NCBI GenBank assembly: GCA_019914945.1
Contig: CM034103.1
Span: 12,772,001-12,836,000 of the forward strand
Length of the DNA stretch: 64,000 nt
Reading direction: 5' to 3'
Source: Typha latifolia
Taxonomy: Eukaryota > Streptophyta > Magnoliopsida > Poales > Typhaceae
In this document: piece after piece, positions 23,327 through 35,665 of the stretch
Numbering within the stretch: the stretch's first letter is position 1
Layout of the letters: each line of letters starts with the position of its first letter
Made by a program: the position numbers and the translations under genes
The notes under the pieces: generated by a model
Told to the model about the DNA's origin: nothing
Seen by the model: the letters and a program-made list of their open reading frames with translations, nothing else
The model's database searches: none

Positions 23327-26224
23327 AGTGCGGTCGGGCAAGTCGTTTCGGGTACGCCTCTCGGCGGCGGGATAAAAGGCCGTGGCGGTGGATGGACGGA
23401 GGGATTATGATCCAAAAGAGGGTATGGGGAGAGATCGGACGGCTAGGACGAGATGAAGAGGAGTGGAGGAGAAGGTAAAGGATTAAAAATGAGTATAATA
23501 ATAGAAAGAGGTCGGTGGAGGGAAGGGAAGGGATGGTCTCCGTCGAAGCTACTAAGAAATTGGACGATGGAGAAGCGGCGCAAGAAATGGGATTTTGGGA
23601 GCGTATTTGACCAATTTTAGGCAAACTGGTAGACTTATTTACTCAAATAATATCTGCCTCTCAAACTTATCAACTTTGAAGTCTTATTTGGTTGGCGTGT
23701 GTTATTAAGTATATAACCTTCTACTATTTGCAAATTAACTCGTCATTATTTATTATTAGTATTTAAACACTACCCTCTTTTTTTAAAATGTCCATAATGT
23801 TAAGTTACACCCGTTTTATTACTAAAACATTCTTAAACTTATTTTATCGAGTTTGAAACCTGTGCATCAACCAAAGATCTCCCACGTTATGGGAGGATGG
23901 ATATAGATAGAGCGCTAATTTTGTTAGTATTTTATATGGGAATATGCACTAGTGTGTGTGATTATTTAGCTCTAAATTTAATAATAACTCTAATTTCTTT
24001 AATTCTGACACGATACATCTCTTATCTAATTAATAGATAAATAATCTTATTACTCTCTACATGTATCCTTAATATTTATGTTTAAGTTTCAGCATTTTAC
24101 AAATTGAATAAAATTTAGGAGTGATTTTGAGACGTCAAAGTTTGGTGAGTCTTGATTTCGGTGATAAGATCTTTGATTTGGATTGTTAGTTCTTTGTCTC
24201 TCTCTCTTTATTTCTCACTAAATTCTCTTGAAATATCGATGGCATATCTCAAGAAAAGTCCACCTGGTTGGATCTTTTTGCGGAATAAGTATTTCTTTAC
24301 GAGTAAATTAGTGGGATAAATAATTTTCCAAACTATTTGGAATAATATAATCATGCAAAAACACACATAAAATGAGAGGCAAACAATTAATTGACAAACG
24401 CCAGAAAGAGATGAAAACCACCAAGTAAATAACCCTGTCCTGGAAGTAGAATAAATCCAAAACATTAATATCAATTTACCTCATCATCCAACTGTGAGTA
24501 AGTAAGATCACATTTTGAATGCAAGCAATAAGATTAATCCCAACCAAAATTTACAGGCTTTCACCATTAACCTTCGTGTAGGAAATGGAAAATACAAAAG
24601 AAATGCTCTAGTTGGAAGAAGAAAAACTAAGAAACTTTAAAGTATAGAGGGCAACACACCAGCATCACCTCACAAATTGTCAAATAAATGACCATCTAGT
24701 AAGACTTAGGCAGAGATGAAATCATGAGAAGATATTATTATTCTTCAAAGGAAATACTATCTAAAACATAGGAAAGACCCTTAAGGAACACTATTATTAT
24801 TATTATTACTATTATTATTATTATTATTATTATTATCCTTCACAAGGGGCAATACTACCTAAAAATTGACACAAAAGCATCCTTAATCCTGGCTGATCTC
24901 TCTCACAATTCTTGAAACTTATTACACCATTGACAAGGGTTTCCTTTGAGTTAAGCACCAAGTAGCATTTTACAAATTTACAACCTTAAATGGTGGTGCC
25001 ATTACTGCACAATACCAATGTACTTCTAGCATATTTTCATCCTTAAACAATAAACCCATAACAACATTCAAAATCTATAACTTCCTCCTCATATAGGCTC
25101 TTCTGATTTTTCTCCATGCATGATGTATTCCTTAGAGCTGCCAAAAAGACCAACATTTTGAGATCAAAGCAACACTCATAAAGCAACCATAAACTTTGTT
25201 CCTACTACTCATCTCTATTTTGTTCTCAGTGATATTTTGAATATGTTCCATTTGATTTATCCAAAACACACAAAGTATCAAAGTTGCAATCATCATAGCA
25301 ATTAAAAAGGATGGTTGAAATACTTTGGATCAATCTATTGAATACCACGGATTCAGTCGTAGCCAAAGATACAAGATTCTCTGACTTGAATCCATAGTAT
25401 TGTCAATCTAGATATCCATTTGTCCAGAAGAAGTTTTAAAATGCAAAACATGAAAATGCTAGTTTTCTTTACCTGACAAACACTATAAACTTAAACTAAT
25501 TCAGTGAGAAGGTATCCCAAATGGAACACAATCTATCTCATGCAGATTCCGCAACGAATTCATATACTTACAATTTAAGAATCACAAGCAAATCAAAGTT
25601 AGAAATGCAGGTATGCATAATAATCCTTGACAAACAAGTAAATGGCTTTGAAACCCTGTAACAAATCCTTCGATAATTCACATAGCTCTAAAGGATGAAG
25701 AAATTTTACCAAATGTAAGTACACAATAGAAACTATTAAAAACATAATTGTCATAAAGCATCATGAGATGGTCTTATCTGACATTTAGAACTTCCACAAA
25801 AGAAAATTAAAAGCATCGACAAAGATGATACTCAATACTCCGTAGTTCATACAAAAAATGACAGCAACAAATAGCAGCCAACAATGAGTATCCGATACAA
25901 ATTAGAAAATGCAGTCATCTCAAGTTCCAACCTTTCAAGAATTTAATAGCAATGTTGTATCACACTATCACATCAAAGATGAACTAGGACATAGACTACA
26001 TAAATCAAGCACCAAATAGCATAGAACATCAGTAATACTTGAGATAAGCATAATTAGTTGGATTTACCACATAACCAGGTCAACCCAAGCAAACACATAT
26101 CTTTAGCTAAACCAAAAATCCTACTTAACCCCCCAAAACATAGATTTAATGATCCATCTCAAACAAAATATAGTAGAAAATTCCAGCAAGAACCAAACTT
26201 TCCTCTCCGAGAGCAATCTGGAGC
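23327..26224. other. Long AT-rich spacer between ERF and RPS16
   Basis: About 2.9 kb with no convincing coding signal on either strand. It holds an (ATT)n microsatellite at 24791-24836. The right end, before 26225, should be the RPS16 3' UTR. Scattered short frames have no family features, and I see no terminal repeats. Confidence 0.5.
24791..24836. repeat. (ATT)n microsatellite
   Basis: TTA/ATT trinucleotide run with one interruption ('tactat') near 24808. Confidence 0.95.
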
Positions 26225-26665
26225 CTAACGATACGACTTCTGGAACCTCGCGCGAGCGCCGCGACCACCAAACTTCTTGGGCTCACAGCGGCGCGGATCG
26301 GCGACAAGCAGCGTGCGATCATAGCGGACAAGTATATCCTTGATCTCCTTCTTGGACTGCTCATCCACGTACTTCTGGTAGTAGGCCACGAGGGCCTTGG
26401 CAATGCTTTGGCGGATGGCATAGATCTGCGAGGTCTTCCCGCCGCCGCGGACGCGGATCCGCATGTCTACTTCGGCGAAGCGGCTGCGGCCAAGGAGGAG
26501 GACGGGCTCCAACGCCTTGTAGCAAAGGATCTCAGGTTTTACAAGCTCGATCGGGCTACCGTTAACCTTGATTAGCCCGCGGCCGGCCTTGCAGTACGTG
26601 ACGGCAACCGCCGTCTTCTTTCTTCCGAAGCATTGCACGGATTTCGTCGCGGGTACCGTAGTCAT
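26225..26665 (-). CDS. RPS16: 40S ribosomal protein S16 (uS9)
   Basis: An intronless frame of 146 residues from [20 protein letters not shown] to the uS9 C-terminal signature RARFQKSYR. Internal blocks [40 protein letters not shown] and [20 protein letters not shown] are those of eukaryotic S16. The C-terminal tail reaches the ribosomal P site in this family. The start at 26665 is the family start; the open frame runs 16 codons further upstream without family similarity. Upstream on the same strand are a TATA box at 26754-26763 and a doubled telobox at 26776-26794, typical for plant ribosomal protein genes. Confidence 0.97.
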   Translation of the reverse strand: MTTVPATKSVQCFGRKKTAVAVTYCKAGRGLIKVNGSPIELVKPEILCYKALEPVLLLGRSRFAEVDMRIRVRGGGKTSQIYAIRQSIAKALVAYYQKYVDEQSKKEIKDILVRYDRTLLVADPRRCEPKKFGGRGARARFQKSYR

Positions 26666-26736
26666 GAGAGAGGAGTTGCGAGAGAGGCAGGGGGTTGAAA
26701 GAAACCTAAGCAACCGAAAGAAAGAGGAAGCGCCGG

Positions 26737-26752
26737 TGGCCGAGTGGTTAAG
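26737..26752 (+). other. tRNA D-arm-like (box A-like) fragment in the RPS16 promoter
   Basis: TGGCCGAGTGGTTAAG is identical to the D-arm region (Pol III box A) of eukaryotic serine/leucine tRNAs as I know them. No anticodon arm follows. A weak box B-like 'ggtctcgaagcc' lies at 26812-26823. It could be a tRNA remnant or chance. Confidence 0.35.
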
Positions 26753-26753
26753 A

Positions 26754-26763
26754 GGGATATATA
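26754..26763 (-). promoter_or_regulatory. RPS16 TATA box
   Basis: The coding strand reads GTTATATATCC, about 90 bp upstream of the ATG. Confidence 0.6.
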
Positions 26764-26775
26764 ACGGGGAATGTG

Positions 26776-26794
26776 TTAGGGTTAGGGTTTTTTT
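26776..26794 (-). promoter_or_regulatory. Double telobox upstream of RPS16
   Basis: The coding strand reads AAACCCTAACCCTAA, two overlapping telo-box units just upstream of the TATA box. Teloboxes are common in plant ribosomal protein promoters. Confidence 0.75.
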
Positions 26795-27467
26795 AATGCC
26801 CTCGTTGCTGTAGGTCTCGAAGCCAAACGGTAAGTTAATGGGTCCGCAAAAGATCCCACCCGAATCCGAATTGGTTGTAAGCTATGATTAATTAATTAAG
26901 ACTGGGCTGGGATTTAAACTTGAAATGAATGAGGCTTAATTCAATAGTTCCAAATTATACATAGTATATAAAATTATATATATAAATTAAATCGAGCCTC
27001 ATCAAGATGAGTCTGAACTTATAATGTATTATCTTTTTCTGATTGTTGGATTACTAGTGCATCTCTTCTCTCTTATATTTGCTGTTCAATCCTTGTATCA
27101 TCAAATGAGAGGGCATGCATCTGTACCAATGTCATCTAATTAGAATGAAAATGTAGTGCCCTCATGATTCAAAAAAAAAATTAAAAAAAAATTCTCTTAA
27201 ATCTTTTTGGATGTGAAGCTGTGATTTATCAGCATCAGCAAAAGTATATACATATCAAGAAATAGGAAGACTCAACCACCAAATGACTTCCACCATCTAG
27301 TCTATCCAAAGTGAGGCCACAATAGAAGACTGAGAAGTTTTGTTCAGACCAGCCTAGAGAACTAAAGAAATCGATCAGAAAGCCTTGTAAAGTAATGGTT
27401 TCTGTTACAAGAAGAAATGGATTTGAGTGGAAGTAACTGATCAAATACAAGAAGATCACTAAGTTGA
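26795..27467. other. Spacer between RPS16 promoter and ARAD-type gene
   Basis: AT-rich with a poly-A/T stretch at 27171-27190. The right part should be the 3' UTR of the minus-strand glycosyltransferase gene. No other feature is seen. Confidence 0.45.
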
Positions 27468-29939
27468 TCAGGAACACTGACACCGTAGTGGAATCAACAC
27501 ACCCTCTGGTTTTCGCTTTTCCCGCACCATAGCTTCTCTGATCATAGGCAGCTTTTGATATATCTTTCTCCATATGTGGTTCACGGCACCGTCGGGAGAA
27601 ACAGGGCCCAAACCACCAGGACTGCCATTATCAAACTCAAAGATTGGTTGAACACGAGCCATATTCATGCGGAACTTGTTCTTCTGTTCCTTGGAGATAT
27701 TTCTCAAATAATTTACGAGCCACTTTGGCTGCAGCGCATTGCTGACGGACACAAAAACAGAGAAATCTGAGTAGTCAACCATTCCTTCAAATGGAAGCTC
27801 AATGTTATCACTCACGATAACTGGTATGCAAAGACTAAGAACTGCATCAAAAAGGCGACATGACGTCGGTGTGTCGCCTGCAGGGTGAAGACAAAATTCT
27901 GAGGATCGCATCCCTTCAATTGACTGCTCACGGCCAGTCGCATTAGGAAAACCTTCTTCTATAACAACATCAGGCTCATTCACAAGAAGATCCCATAATT
28001 TCTCCCGAACCAAACCACCCTGAAACAGATAAAGGTGAGAGATAAAAAGTAATAACAGACACCTCATCTGAAACCAAAAAATGGAAAGCAATTGGAGAAC
28101 ATTTTTGTGAAACTCTAGAATCCAGATTTATTAAGAGCAATAAGTCATACCAACACATCATGCTGGTATTATCTTATGATTAAATAATTATGAGTATTAA
28201 GTCATTCTTGATCACATTAAAATGGTCTGAATATGAACCTATATGACCCAGATATTTACTGCATAAATCAGAAGAGTGAGATAATTTTAGATCAACACAC
28301 CCGATGCCTGTGCTTAGCTCCTTTGAAATAGAGAAGGCTACGTCGATTTCGATCATCTGAGAGATGTAGTCTAGGGAGCAAATGGGTGTAAGGAACTATC
28401 ACATCTTTGAGCAATGACACCTGAGTGTGTTGTATCATATGTGAAGAGTTACCATTTGCTGCTTTAGAATCAACCTTGTACCACCCCCCAAAATCAACCA
28501 CCAGAAGAATAGCTGGCGCTATCTCACTTCTGACATGCCACATTGCAACGGGGTCTGTCAAAGAATGCTTCAAGATTTAACACAACCTGACAATCCACAG
28601 GCTAAAACATAAGCAGCTAAACACAGTAACAATTCCAGCAAGGCCATAACAAGACTAGCTCAAGAATAATTAGCAAAAGTTGCTTGGATCTATTAAATTC
28701 TATCGACAGCCATCTCTAATTTATTTCAGCATTGAGTAAATGATTACAACTATACCCTTCAAACTCATGGTGCTTGTTGAGCAATTTTTGTAGCTACTAG
28801 CATGGAAAATATTTCAGGATGGAAGAGGACTTCAGATTTCAGGAAATCAAAGTCCCATTATCCAAAATATAACGATCAATAAAAAGTATTCTTATGTGTA
28901 ACTCTTGCAGTCTTCACTATTAAGCAAATCAAAGATAACAAAGAAAAAAATATTGGGTTCTGAACAAAGCTAAAAGATGAAGCAGTTTCTGAAACTACCT
29001 ACACAATAAGATAATAGAAAAACGACACCAGTAGTAACTTTAAACCATTCAGCAAGAATCAGCAGCAAAAAGGAGAGATCTACAAACTCTGGGTAGAAAC
29101 TTTTGCCAAGTGACAACATTGCCATCAGATCCTAATCTCGAGGCACTTGATCTGACTCATACTATTTCAACAGTTTTAGGGACACACAGAAAGATCTTAC
29201 AAAAGTTTTACCGAATCAAACAAACATACCATTAAGAAGACAGACATCTCAAACATAATTACTATGAAGTATAATACGCAGATTGCCAAATAAGTAAACA
29301 AAAATGCTACTTTGGATCGAAGCACAAATTACCAGTCAAAACGAAGACATGATCCCGTCCCCCGGATCTTTTCCATGCCTCCGACGACAAAATCCGATCC
29401 ACCACCTCTCTCTGCCTCCTATAATCACCATTCCCCTCCTCCTTTAAAAAGCGCCCCTTTTTCCCCCACCCGAGTTCCATCTCCGCGCTGAGCGCTGCGA
29501 AGAACGGCACGAACACCACATCGGCGTCGTCTGAATCGTACACCCTCTTGGCGACCGACGACTCATGGCGCAAGCGGGGCGGCGTCTCGAGATCCCCAAG
29601 AAGCCAGTACTCGGTGCTGTACTGCTTGATGAGGGGGTTCTCCGGGTAAGGCGGGGGATCGGGAAGCCGGTGGCGAAGAGAGGCGGAGGATCGGAGAGCG
29701 GCGTCGGGGTCTCCGGCAGCGATTCGGGAGTCAGCGCCTGGGAGGGACCAGAAGAGGTCGAGGAGGCCGTAGTTGAGGGATCGGGGGAGGTCGGCGACGA
29801 AGACCTTGAGGCGGGGGTGGGATATAAGGCTAGGGGTAGGGTTTTGTAAGGAGAAGATGGATCTGGAGGAGGAGAGGAAGAGGAGGAGAAGAGAGAGGAA
29901 GGAGAAGGCGAGGAAGAGGCGGAGAGAGCTGCTCTTCAT
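27468..29939 (-). CDS. ARAD1: Exostosin-family glycosyltransferase, probable arabinosyltransferase ARAD1/2
   Basis: Three exons, 29939-29333, 28554-28301 and 28019-27468, total 1413 nt, or 470 residues, all GT-AG. The N-terminus (LFLAFSFLSLLLLFLSSSRS, about residues 8-27) is a type II Golgi signal anchor. The lumenal part has the GT47/exostosin layout. It begins with LKVFVADLPRSLNYGLLDLF and YSTEYWLLGDL. It continues with DADVVFVPFFAALSAEMELG, VAMWHVRSEIAPAILLVVDF, LLYFKGAKHRHRGGLVREKL and SEFCLHPAGDTPTSCRLFDA. It ends IPVIVSDNIELPFEGMVDYS and PLRCQCS. These blocks match Arabidopsis ARAD1/ARAD2, which add arabinan side chains to rhamnogalacturonan I pectin. The assignment as ARAD1 rather than ARAD2 is not firm. 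The gene diverges from the next one across 220 bp. Confidence 0.92.
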
Positions 29940-30159
29940 TGGGTTTCTTTGTTTCTTCTTCTTTGGCTCGCTCGCTCACTCACTCACTCTCTGGAAACGG
30001 GAAACGAGACTATAATAGTCCTTATTGGATCCGGGTATTGCGTTGTTCGGTTTGAGAACCGACCCGATTTATTCCCGCTCTTAATCCATTATACACGAAA
30101 AATAGGGCATCGACTCGCAATTCGCAGCGAGTCTTCTCCGCAGTGAAGCGAAGGAGACG
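29940..30159. promoter_or_regulatory. Compact bidirectional promoter, ARAD-type gene / unknown protein
   Basis: Only 220 bp separate the two divergent start codons. It contains a CTCG/CTCACT-rich half next to the ARAD gene and a 'gactataatag' stretch near the middle. Both transcripts must start inside this interval unless the leaders overlap. Confidence 0.6.
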
Positions 30160-33100
30160 ATGGAGAGCGGCAGCGACTCCGATGCGCCGGAGGAGCTCAC
30201 AGCCTTCGAGGTCTGCTCTTCTAATCCAAATACGTCTAAAATAAATCTTAAATTTATAGTTTTAGGTGTTTAATTTTTGTAGTCCTTCTCGTAGAATACT
30301 ACTATGCTCGAGCCTCTGGTTATTGTGGTCATTCGTATTAATATTTCTGAGGTACTTTTGGATTGGAGTTGTTTGATGAATCAAGAATGCGTCCTTTTTT
30401 TTTTAGTTTTACTGGATTGTCGCATAATAGATTGGTAGCTGCGTAGCTATGTAAGTGATCACTACCTCTATGTCGGCAAACAAGTGTCCTACTCCCCGAA
30501 GTAAGAACCTTGGCGAGGGTGACATTATAGAGAGAGAGAGAGAGAGAGCTCATCGTGATGTTTTGGAGCAGCACACACAGCATAAGCGACGGTGTTGCCT
30601 GCTGTGCTTCATTTAATCTGGCGATATGCTCAATCTAAAGTAGTCTGTAGATGTCTTCTGCTACTCCATGTCTCGAGCCGCCATGATGGCAAAATGAGAC
30701 TTGCTGAACCTGTGCATCAATTTGCATTTGATCCAAGCTTGATAATGTATTTGGGTTCGTGGATCATTTGTCCTTTCTTGTTGATCGATAGCTGGGAGTG
30801 ATCATGGGGTTCTTTTAAAGTTTTAAGTAGGTTTTGGCTTTTTGTAAAAACATCATCTAGATTGCAAGAAATTAGATTTCATATGACAATGAAATGATGG
30901 CATTTTGTTTTCTCAAATTTTCTTTCAATGAAGACATGCATCTGTTAGATCTCTCTAAATCCAACAAAGTGCATGAGGTTAGTATTGTGAAGATGCTTTC
31001 TGAAACTTCTGCTTAGGATTTATGACTTTCTTGCGGGATTCGCTTGACCTATTGTAAGGCCCAGATTTACTTTTGATAAGAAACAAATTTTCACCCAAAG
31101 CTTTAATGTCTGGGATATAACAGTTTTGTGTGAGTTTCATTATCTCTGTAGCTCAACTTGTCACTAGTCATTATGAAAAATCCAAGGACAAGAGAATCTG
31201 CCTGCTGACATAGTTCAGAGCCAGACTATGGAGCTGAATTCTACATAAATGCACACAAAATTTTCCATTTATTTGCAAATAGTGAAAGGGATAAGCTCAA
31301 TACCCAATAAAAGAAGTCCTCCAAGTAGTGCACAGTTGGATATGACTTACTAACCAACACATGGTCATACGACTTTGGCCTTCCATTATTAGATGCTCAA
31401 AGTCACATATGTGATACAAAAGCTCATAACATATTGGAAATGTTTAAAGGTATATGTAACTTATAAATGAACCAGCACTTGTTCAGGAAAATTTATTAAG
31501 CTCTTATTCAATGTCTATAAGTTGGTGTCTGTAAATTTCAGAATATGATCCTAAGGAAGTTACTTATAACTGGTGATGTTATTTCAGAGCATTAAGCAAG
31601 ATGAAGAAATCAGGAAAGTCCAAAAGGAGCATGCCATCAGGTATGCTGCCCTTTATTTTATTTAGTCATAAGCAGCCTGAAATTGATAGTATCATAGAAC
31701 TATGTGCTTCCTGTCCACTTGTTTCTTAAGAGGTTCTGACATGCATATTATACCATTAAATTTGACTTTCTGATCAATCCAGTACTTTTAACCTCATGCT
31801 GATTAGTGTTTCTCTTTTTATTGTCATTGACTCATTGCTTTCAGAGCTGTTCTTTTGGCCTCATGCTGCACTTTTTCCTATCAAAGAAAGGGAATCTGGC
31901 GTTTTCACTAAACATTTAGCCCTAAATGGTTTTTTGTTATTCTGTTTGTCTTCTTGGTGACACATGGACCACCCTTCACCCACTTTGACTGCAAATGTTG
32001 TTCAAGCTACTTCAACATTGCTTATGTTATTGCTTAAATGTTGTTGTACTAGTCAGGAAGGTTACATGATTTGAGAAGTTATCTAGGAGCACAGATATAC
32101 ACTTGGAAGTTAGAAAATCTGAAATATTTAATATTTCATAGACAGTGTTTGCTTCCTCTTTACTTGAGAAGATGTGGTGACAGCCTTATAAGCTTCATAT
32201 TTTTTTCTTGACAGTTGGATTATTTTGCTCATTCTTTACCAATAGAAATTGAGGTTTCAAAGTTGACTTCTTGTAGTTACATGAGCTATTTACATGGGCT
32301 ATTGGGTAAAACTTTTGGATAACAGATGTATTTCATTCACAAGTAAAGAATATGTTCACAAACCTTTATGCCATTAGGCCCAATCTTGGGGACTTTAATT
32401 GAGAATTAAGGGATACAACTGAAAATATCTCTGAAATTGCTGGAAAAATATACCTAGTAGTTTCATGTGATAATTGCTGGAGAAATGCAGATTGGGAACT
32501 CTCTCTATGTAATGACAACGTGGACATACCTGAGAAACTTCTTTTTTCTGATGCAATTATTGCACAATTATGTCCATAAAAGGACAATCTTGTGAATATA
32601 CTAGTACTTATTAGGCATCATTAATAATAGACAGGTGGGTGTAAGTTATTTCGACATACTGTGAATTTAAGAAACTAACTGAAAGCTGAACATTTTTCCA
32701 GATTATTTCAAGATAATATGTGCTGAGTCTCTTCTTACAGGGTGGCACAGGAAGGTAAAGAAAGACGGAGACAGTGGGCACAAAGAAGAACTCAAGTAAA
32801 ATCAGATAAGCAGGAACCTGAAGTTAAAGAGGCAGAACAACAGCAGGACGAATGTGTCATACCAGGAATGCTTCCGAGCAATATAGTTGACCTTCTTGCA
32901 GCCCGTGAGAAGTATGTCCATCTAATTTTTCATTTACCTATGATGATCGAGCCTTCTGAGTTGATATTATTATAGGATAGTTTTTTTTTTGGTTAATTGC
33001 TCATGTTGCCTCCTGTATTTACATTTATTACCCCAGTTTATTCCAAAAGTTTTAGCTTTTGATTGAACTGGTTTCTTTGGGTGTCAAACGTGGTTAGAAA

Positions 33101-34311
33101 TCTTTAAATCTTAGCTTCGTATTTACATGTGGACATATTTACTTAAGCAAGGGCTAAAGAGCAATTAAATTGTGCCAAATTCTTTCTGCTCGTTAATGTT
33201 ATAGGAGAAACAAGCATATACTAGTTTTCTGTTTGAAATCATGCTAGCTTCTATCTTAATTATATTAATGGCGGTTGTGCTGCTGTTTCTTGTACTTGCT
33301 GCCTGCCCTTATTGTATTTCGGTATATAATTAGTGAAGTTTTTAGTTCAAGAGAATAGATAGTGTGATTACAGAGACGAAGGCGACAGATCCCTGGATAT
33401 AAATGCTACATGGTGACCAATGGTACTTTTGAGTATGGCATAATTAGGTCGGTGTGATTAATATTGGCATCGATGTTTCAATGTCTTTTATGTGTTATAT
33501 GGATTTGCTACTCTGTTTGTTTAATGTATCTACTTATACTATATTCTTCTTTTAATGTTCTAGAGTTCAATTCGAGTAATAAATAAAATATATCTCTTCA
33601 TTCATGTTTCTTCTGTCGGTACAAAGCCACATAATTTTTAGATGCATGCAGAGCCATTGCGGCATTCCGGCATCCCTAAGAATGAGCATGTGCGACTTTT
33701 CTCTGAATTGCATGACATGAGTTGCTTACGAGCAAGACATGAGTAAAACATGGAGAAAAGTTTTCTACCGCTAGTCTAAACTGAAGTTTTTGAAATTAAA
33801 GATAAAAATTAATCTAATTCAAGAATGTGTGAACTAGAAACCTTCATGGCAAATATCCTACTAAATTTATCATGTCTGCTGAACTAGATAGCTGTATGTT
33901 CTTGAATCTGTCACCTTTCTTGGCATTTTGCAGCAACTTTATGAGTGTTCCCCCTTGTTTGCAGGCAAACTTTTTCATCTGACTCCGAGGAAGAAATCAT
34001 AAATCAAAATCAGAAACCAGCAAAAAAGAAAAAACAGAGAACTTCTGGGTATCTCTCCTCTTCCAGTCTTCCAAACATAAATTTCCTGAACAGTTTGCTA
34101 ATCAGTCTTTTTTTTTCTTTTTTTCTTTTTTTTTGTCAGGCCTGAAACTGTTGTGCTGAAGGATATCCCGCCTGCTCATTGCTTGCAGAACTCTTTGGAA
34201 TTTTTGAAGAAGAGAAAAATGCAGGTCTCAAGATCGTCATCGGTGCTGAAAAACTCCAACCAAGCTTTTCGTCTCCTTTCATCACGGGGCAGCTTGTTGA
34301 GTAAGAGCTAA
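30160..34311 (+). CDS. Small lysine-rich plant protein of unknown function
   Basis: Five exons, 30160-30210, 31588-31640, 32741-32911, 33965-34048 and 34140-34311, give 531 nt, or 176 residues, all GT-AG and in phase. The protein starts MESGSDSDAPEELTAFESIK. It then has a charged helical part (IRKVQKEHAIRVAQEGKERR) and a block VIPGMLPSNIVDLLAAREK. An acidic SSDSEEEIIN run is followed by a basic cluster PAKKKKQRTS, likely a nuclear localisation signal. The tail runs VLKDIPPAHCLQNSLEFLKK, RKMQVSRSSSVLKNSNQAFR and LLSSRGSLLSKS. I believe the tail is conserved among plants, but I cannot name a characterised family. The composition suggests a nuclear or nucleolar protein. I do not assign a function. 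Confidence 0.8.
30530..30548. repeat. (GA)n microsatellite in intron 1 of the unknown gene
   Basis: Short uninterrupted GA run. Confidence 0.95.
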
Positions 34312-34509
34312 ATATGTGGATCATCTGTATTGCAGAATGCAGCGCTGTTCATCCATTGTAGCATTTAATTTATTTCTCAACTTTGTTGTTACTTTCATGG
34401 GGAATTTAAGACTCTAAAAGTAGCTGAGGGTGACGGTTGTAGCCTTCATCTGAATCAGAACCTTGAAATGCTAATTTTGCAATGTTCTTTGTAATAGACC
34501 TACAGATTT

Positions 34510-34562
<53 letters not shown>

Positions 34563-35665
34563 AATATCTATTCAACACGTTCATTACGTGACTTTCTGGT
34601 ATTCAACTTCTCTACTGGCTTCCTTTTGCAGTTAATATTATTGTGGAAGTTTAAGTGTTCAGCTTGAGCAAAACTAAACAGCTAGATCAGTAGATCCTTT
34701 TATTGGGTTAATGCAGTTTGGAAAGCATATTCCCTCACTATAGAGGCATTTCATGCTATTTTACTTGAGAGGTGAGGAGAAATATATTACATGAGTAGAT
34801 GATGGCTATCAATTATAAGCAATATAATTCGTTACAAACTTGCCATGCAGCATATTTTATTCATCCGTAACATTTAAAAAATAATGATTTATTAAGTTGA
34901 CCTTGTTCATATTCAAATTTGAGCCAGGAGCCCAGGAATGACCGAGTGGAGGGGTGATCAGTCCAAAATCAAATTAGAGTTAGGAAGGTTTCAATCTAAA
35001 ATATCACTAGGCGTAGCAAATAATGGCGTTAAGTGACCATAGAAGTTTACCATCCATGAAATATTTTGGTTTTTTTTAATGTCATGTACTGCAGTCTATA
35101 TACTTAATCACACATTCAAATAGACCAAGTTATCAAATCTTAAAAATAATTAAAATTAAGCTAGACAAACAAATGTATCATACTTCTACTAGTACTAGTC
35201 CCCTAATTGCATAGTCTATTTCTCTCCCCGTATATTTGTCGGTTTACTATTGTTCTTTAATTTGGTTGATATTAAGCATTCATGTTCAGTGTAAAGTTGC
35301 TGATGATATCTATTAGGGTTATCATAGATATCTCCACATGATTTTATACATCAGCTAATTTATTCCTTATTTTCCTACACAAAGTAATGACTGATAAAGT
35401 ATTAATGTTCATCAGCTAATTTATTCTAAGTTTGCACATTTTTACATGAATAATGATAGACGCAAATGTTCACAAGAACCAGAAACTTTATGAGAATGCT
35501 AGAAGTTAGCTACCTGAAACACATTTACATAATGATCAAATGCTGGTTAATATCATTACACACTTTGTTCGCTAGCTCAGATGCTTTAAGTGACTTCATA
35601 AATCCAAGCAACTAGTGAAGAACGAAGATTAAGAAGAATGTGCTATGCTTGCACATCTCAGTAGA
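34312..35665. other. Convergent spacer, unknown gene / eIF4E
   Basis: It contains the 3' UTRs, a (CT)n tract at 34512-34549 followed by (TA)n to 34563, and a 17-nt direct repeat (catcagctaatttattc at 35351 and 35411). No gene is seen. Confidence 0.5.
34512..34563. repeat. Compound (CT)n(TA)n microsatellite
   Basis: A CT run of about 38 nt is followed directly by a TA run. It is probably within or just beyond the 3' UTR of the upstream gene. Confidence 0.95.

Noticed and set aside
23274..23624. 116-codon minus-strand frame upstream of the ERF gene
   Set aside because: Low-complexity Ser/Leu-rich translation with a G-box inside it; better read as ERF promoter.
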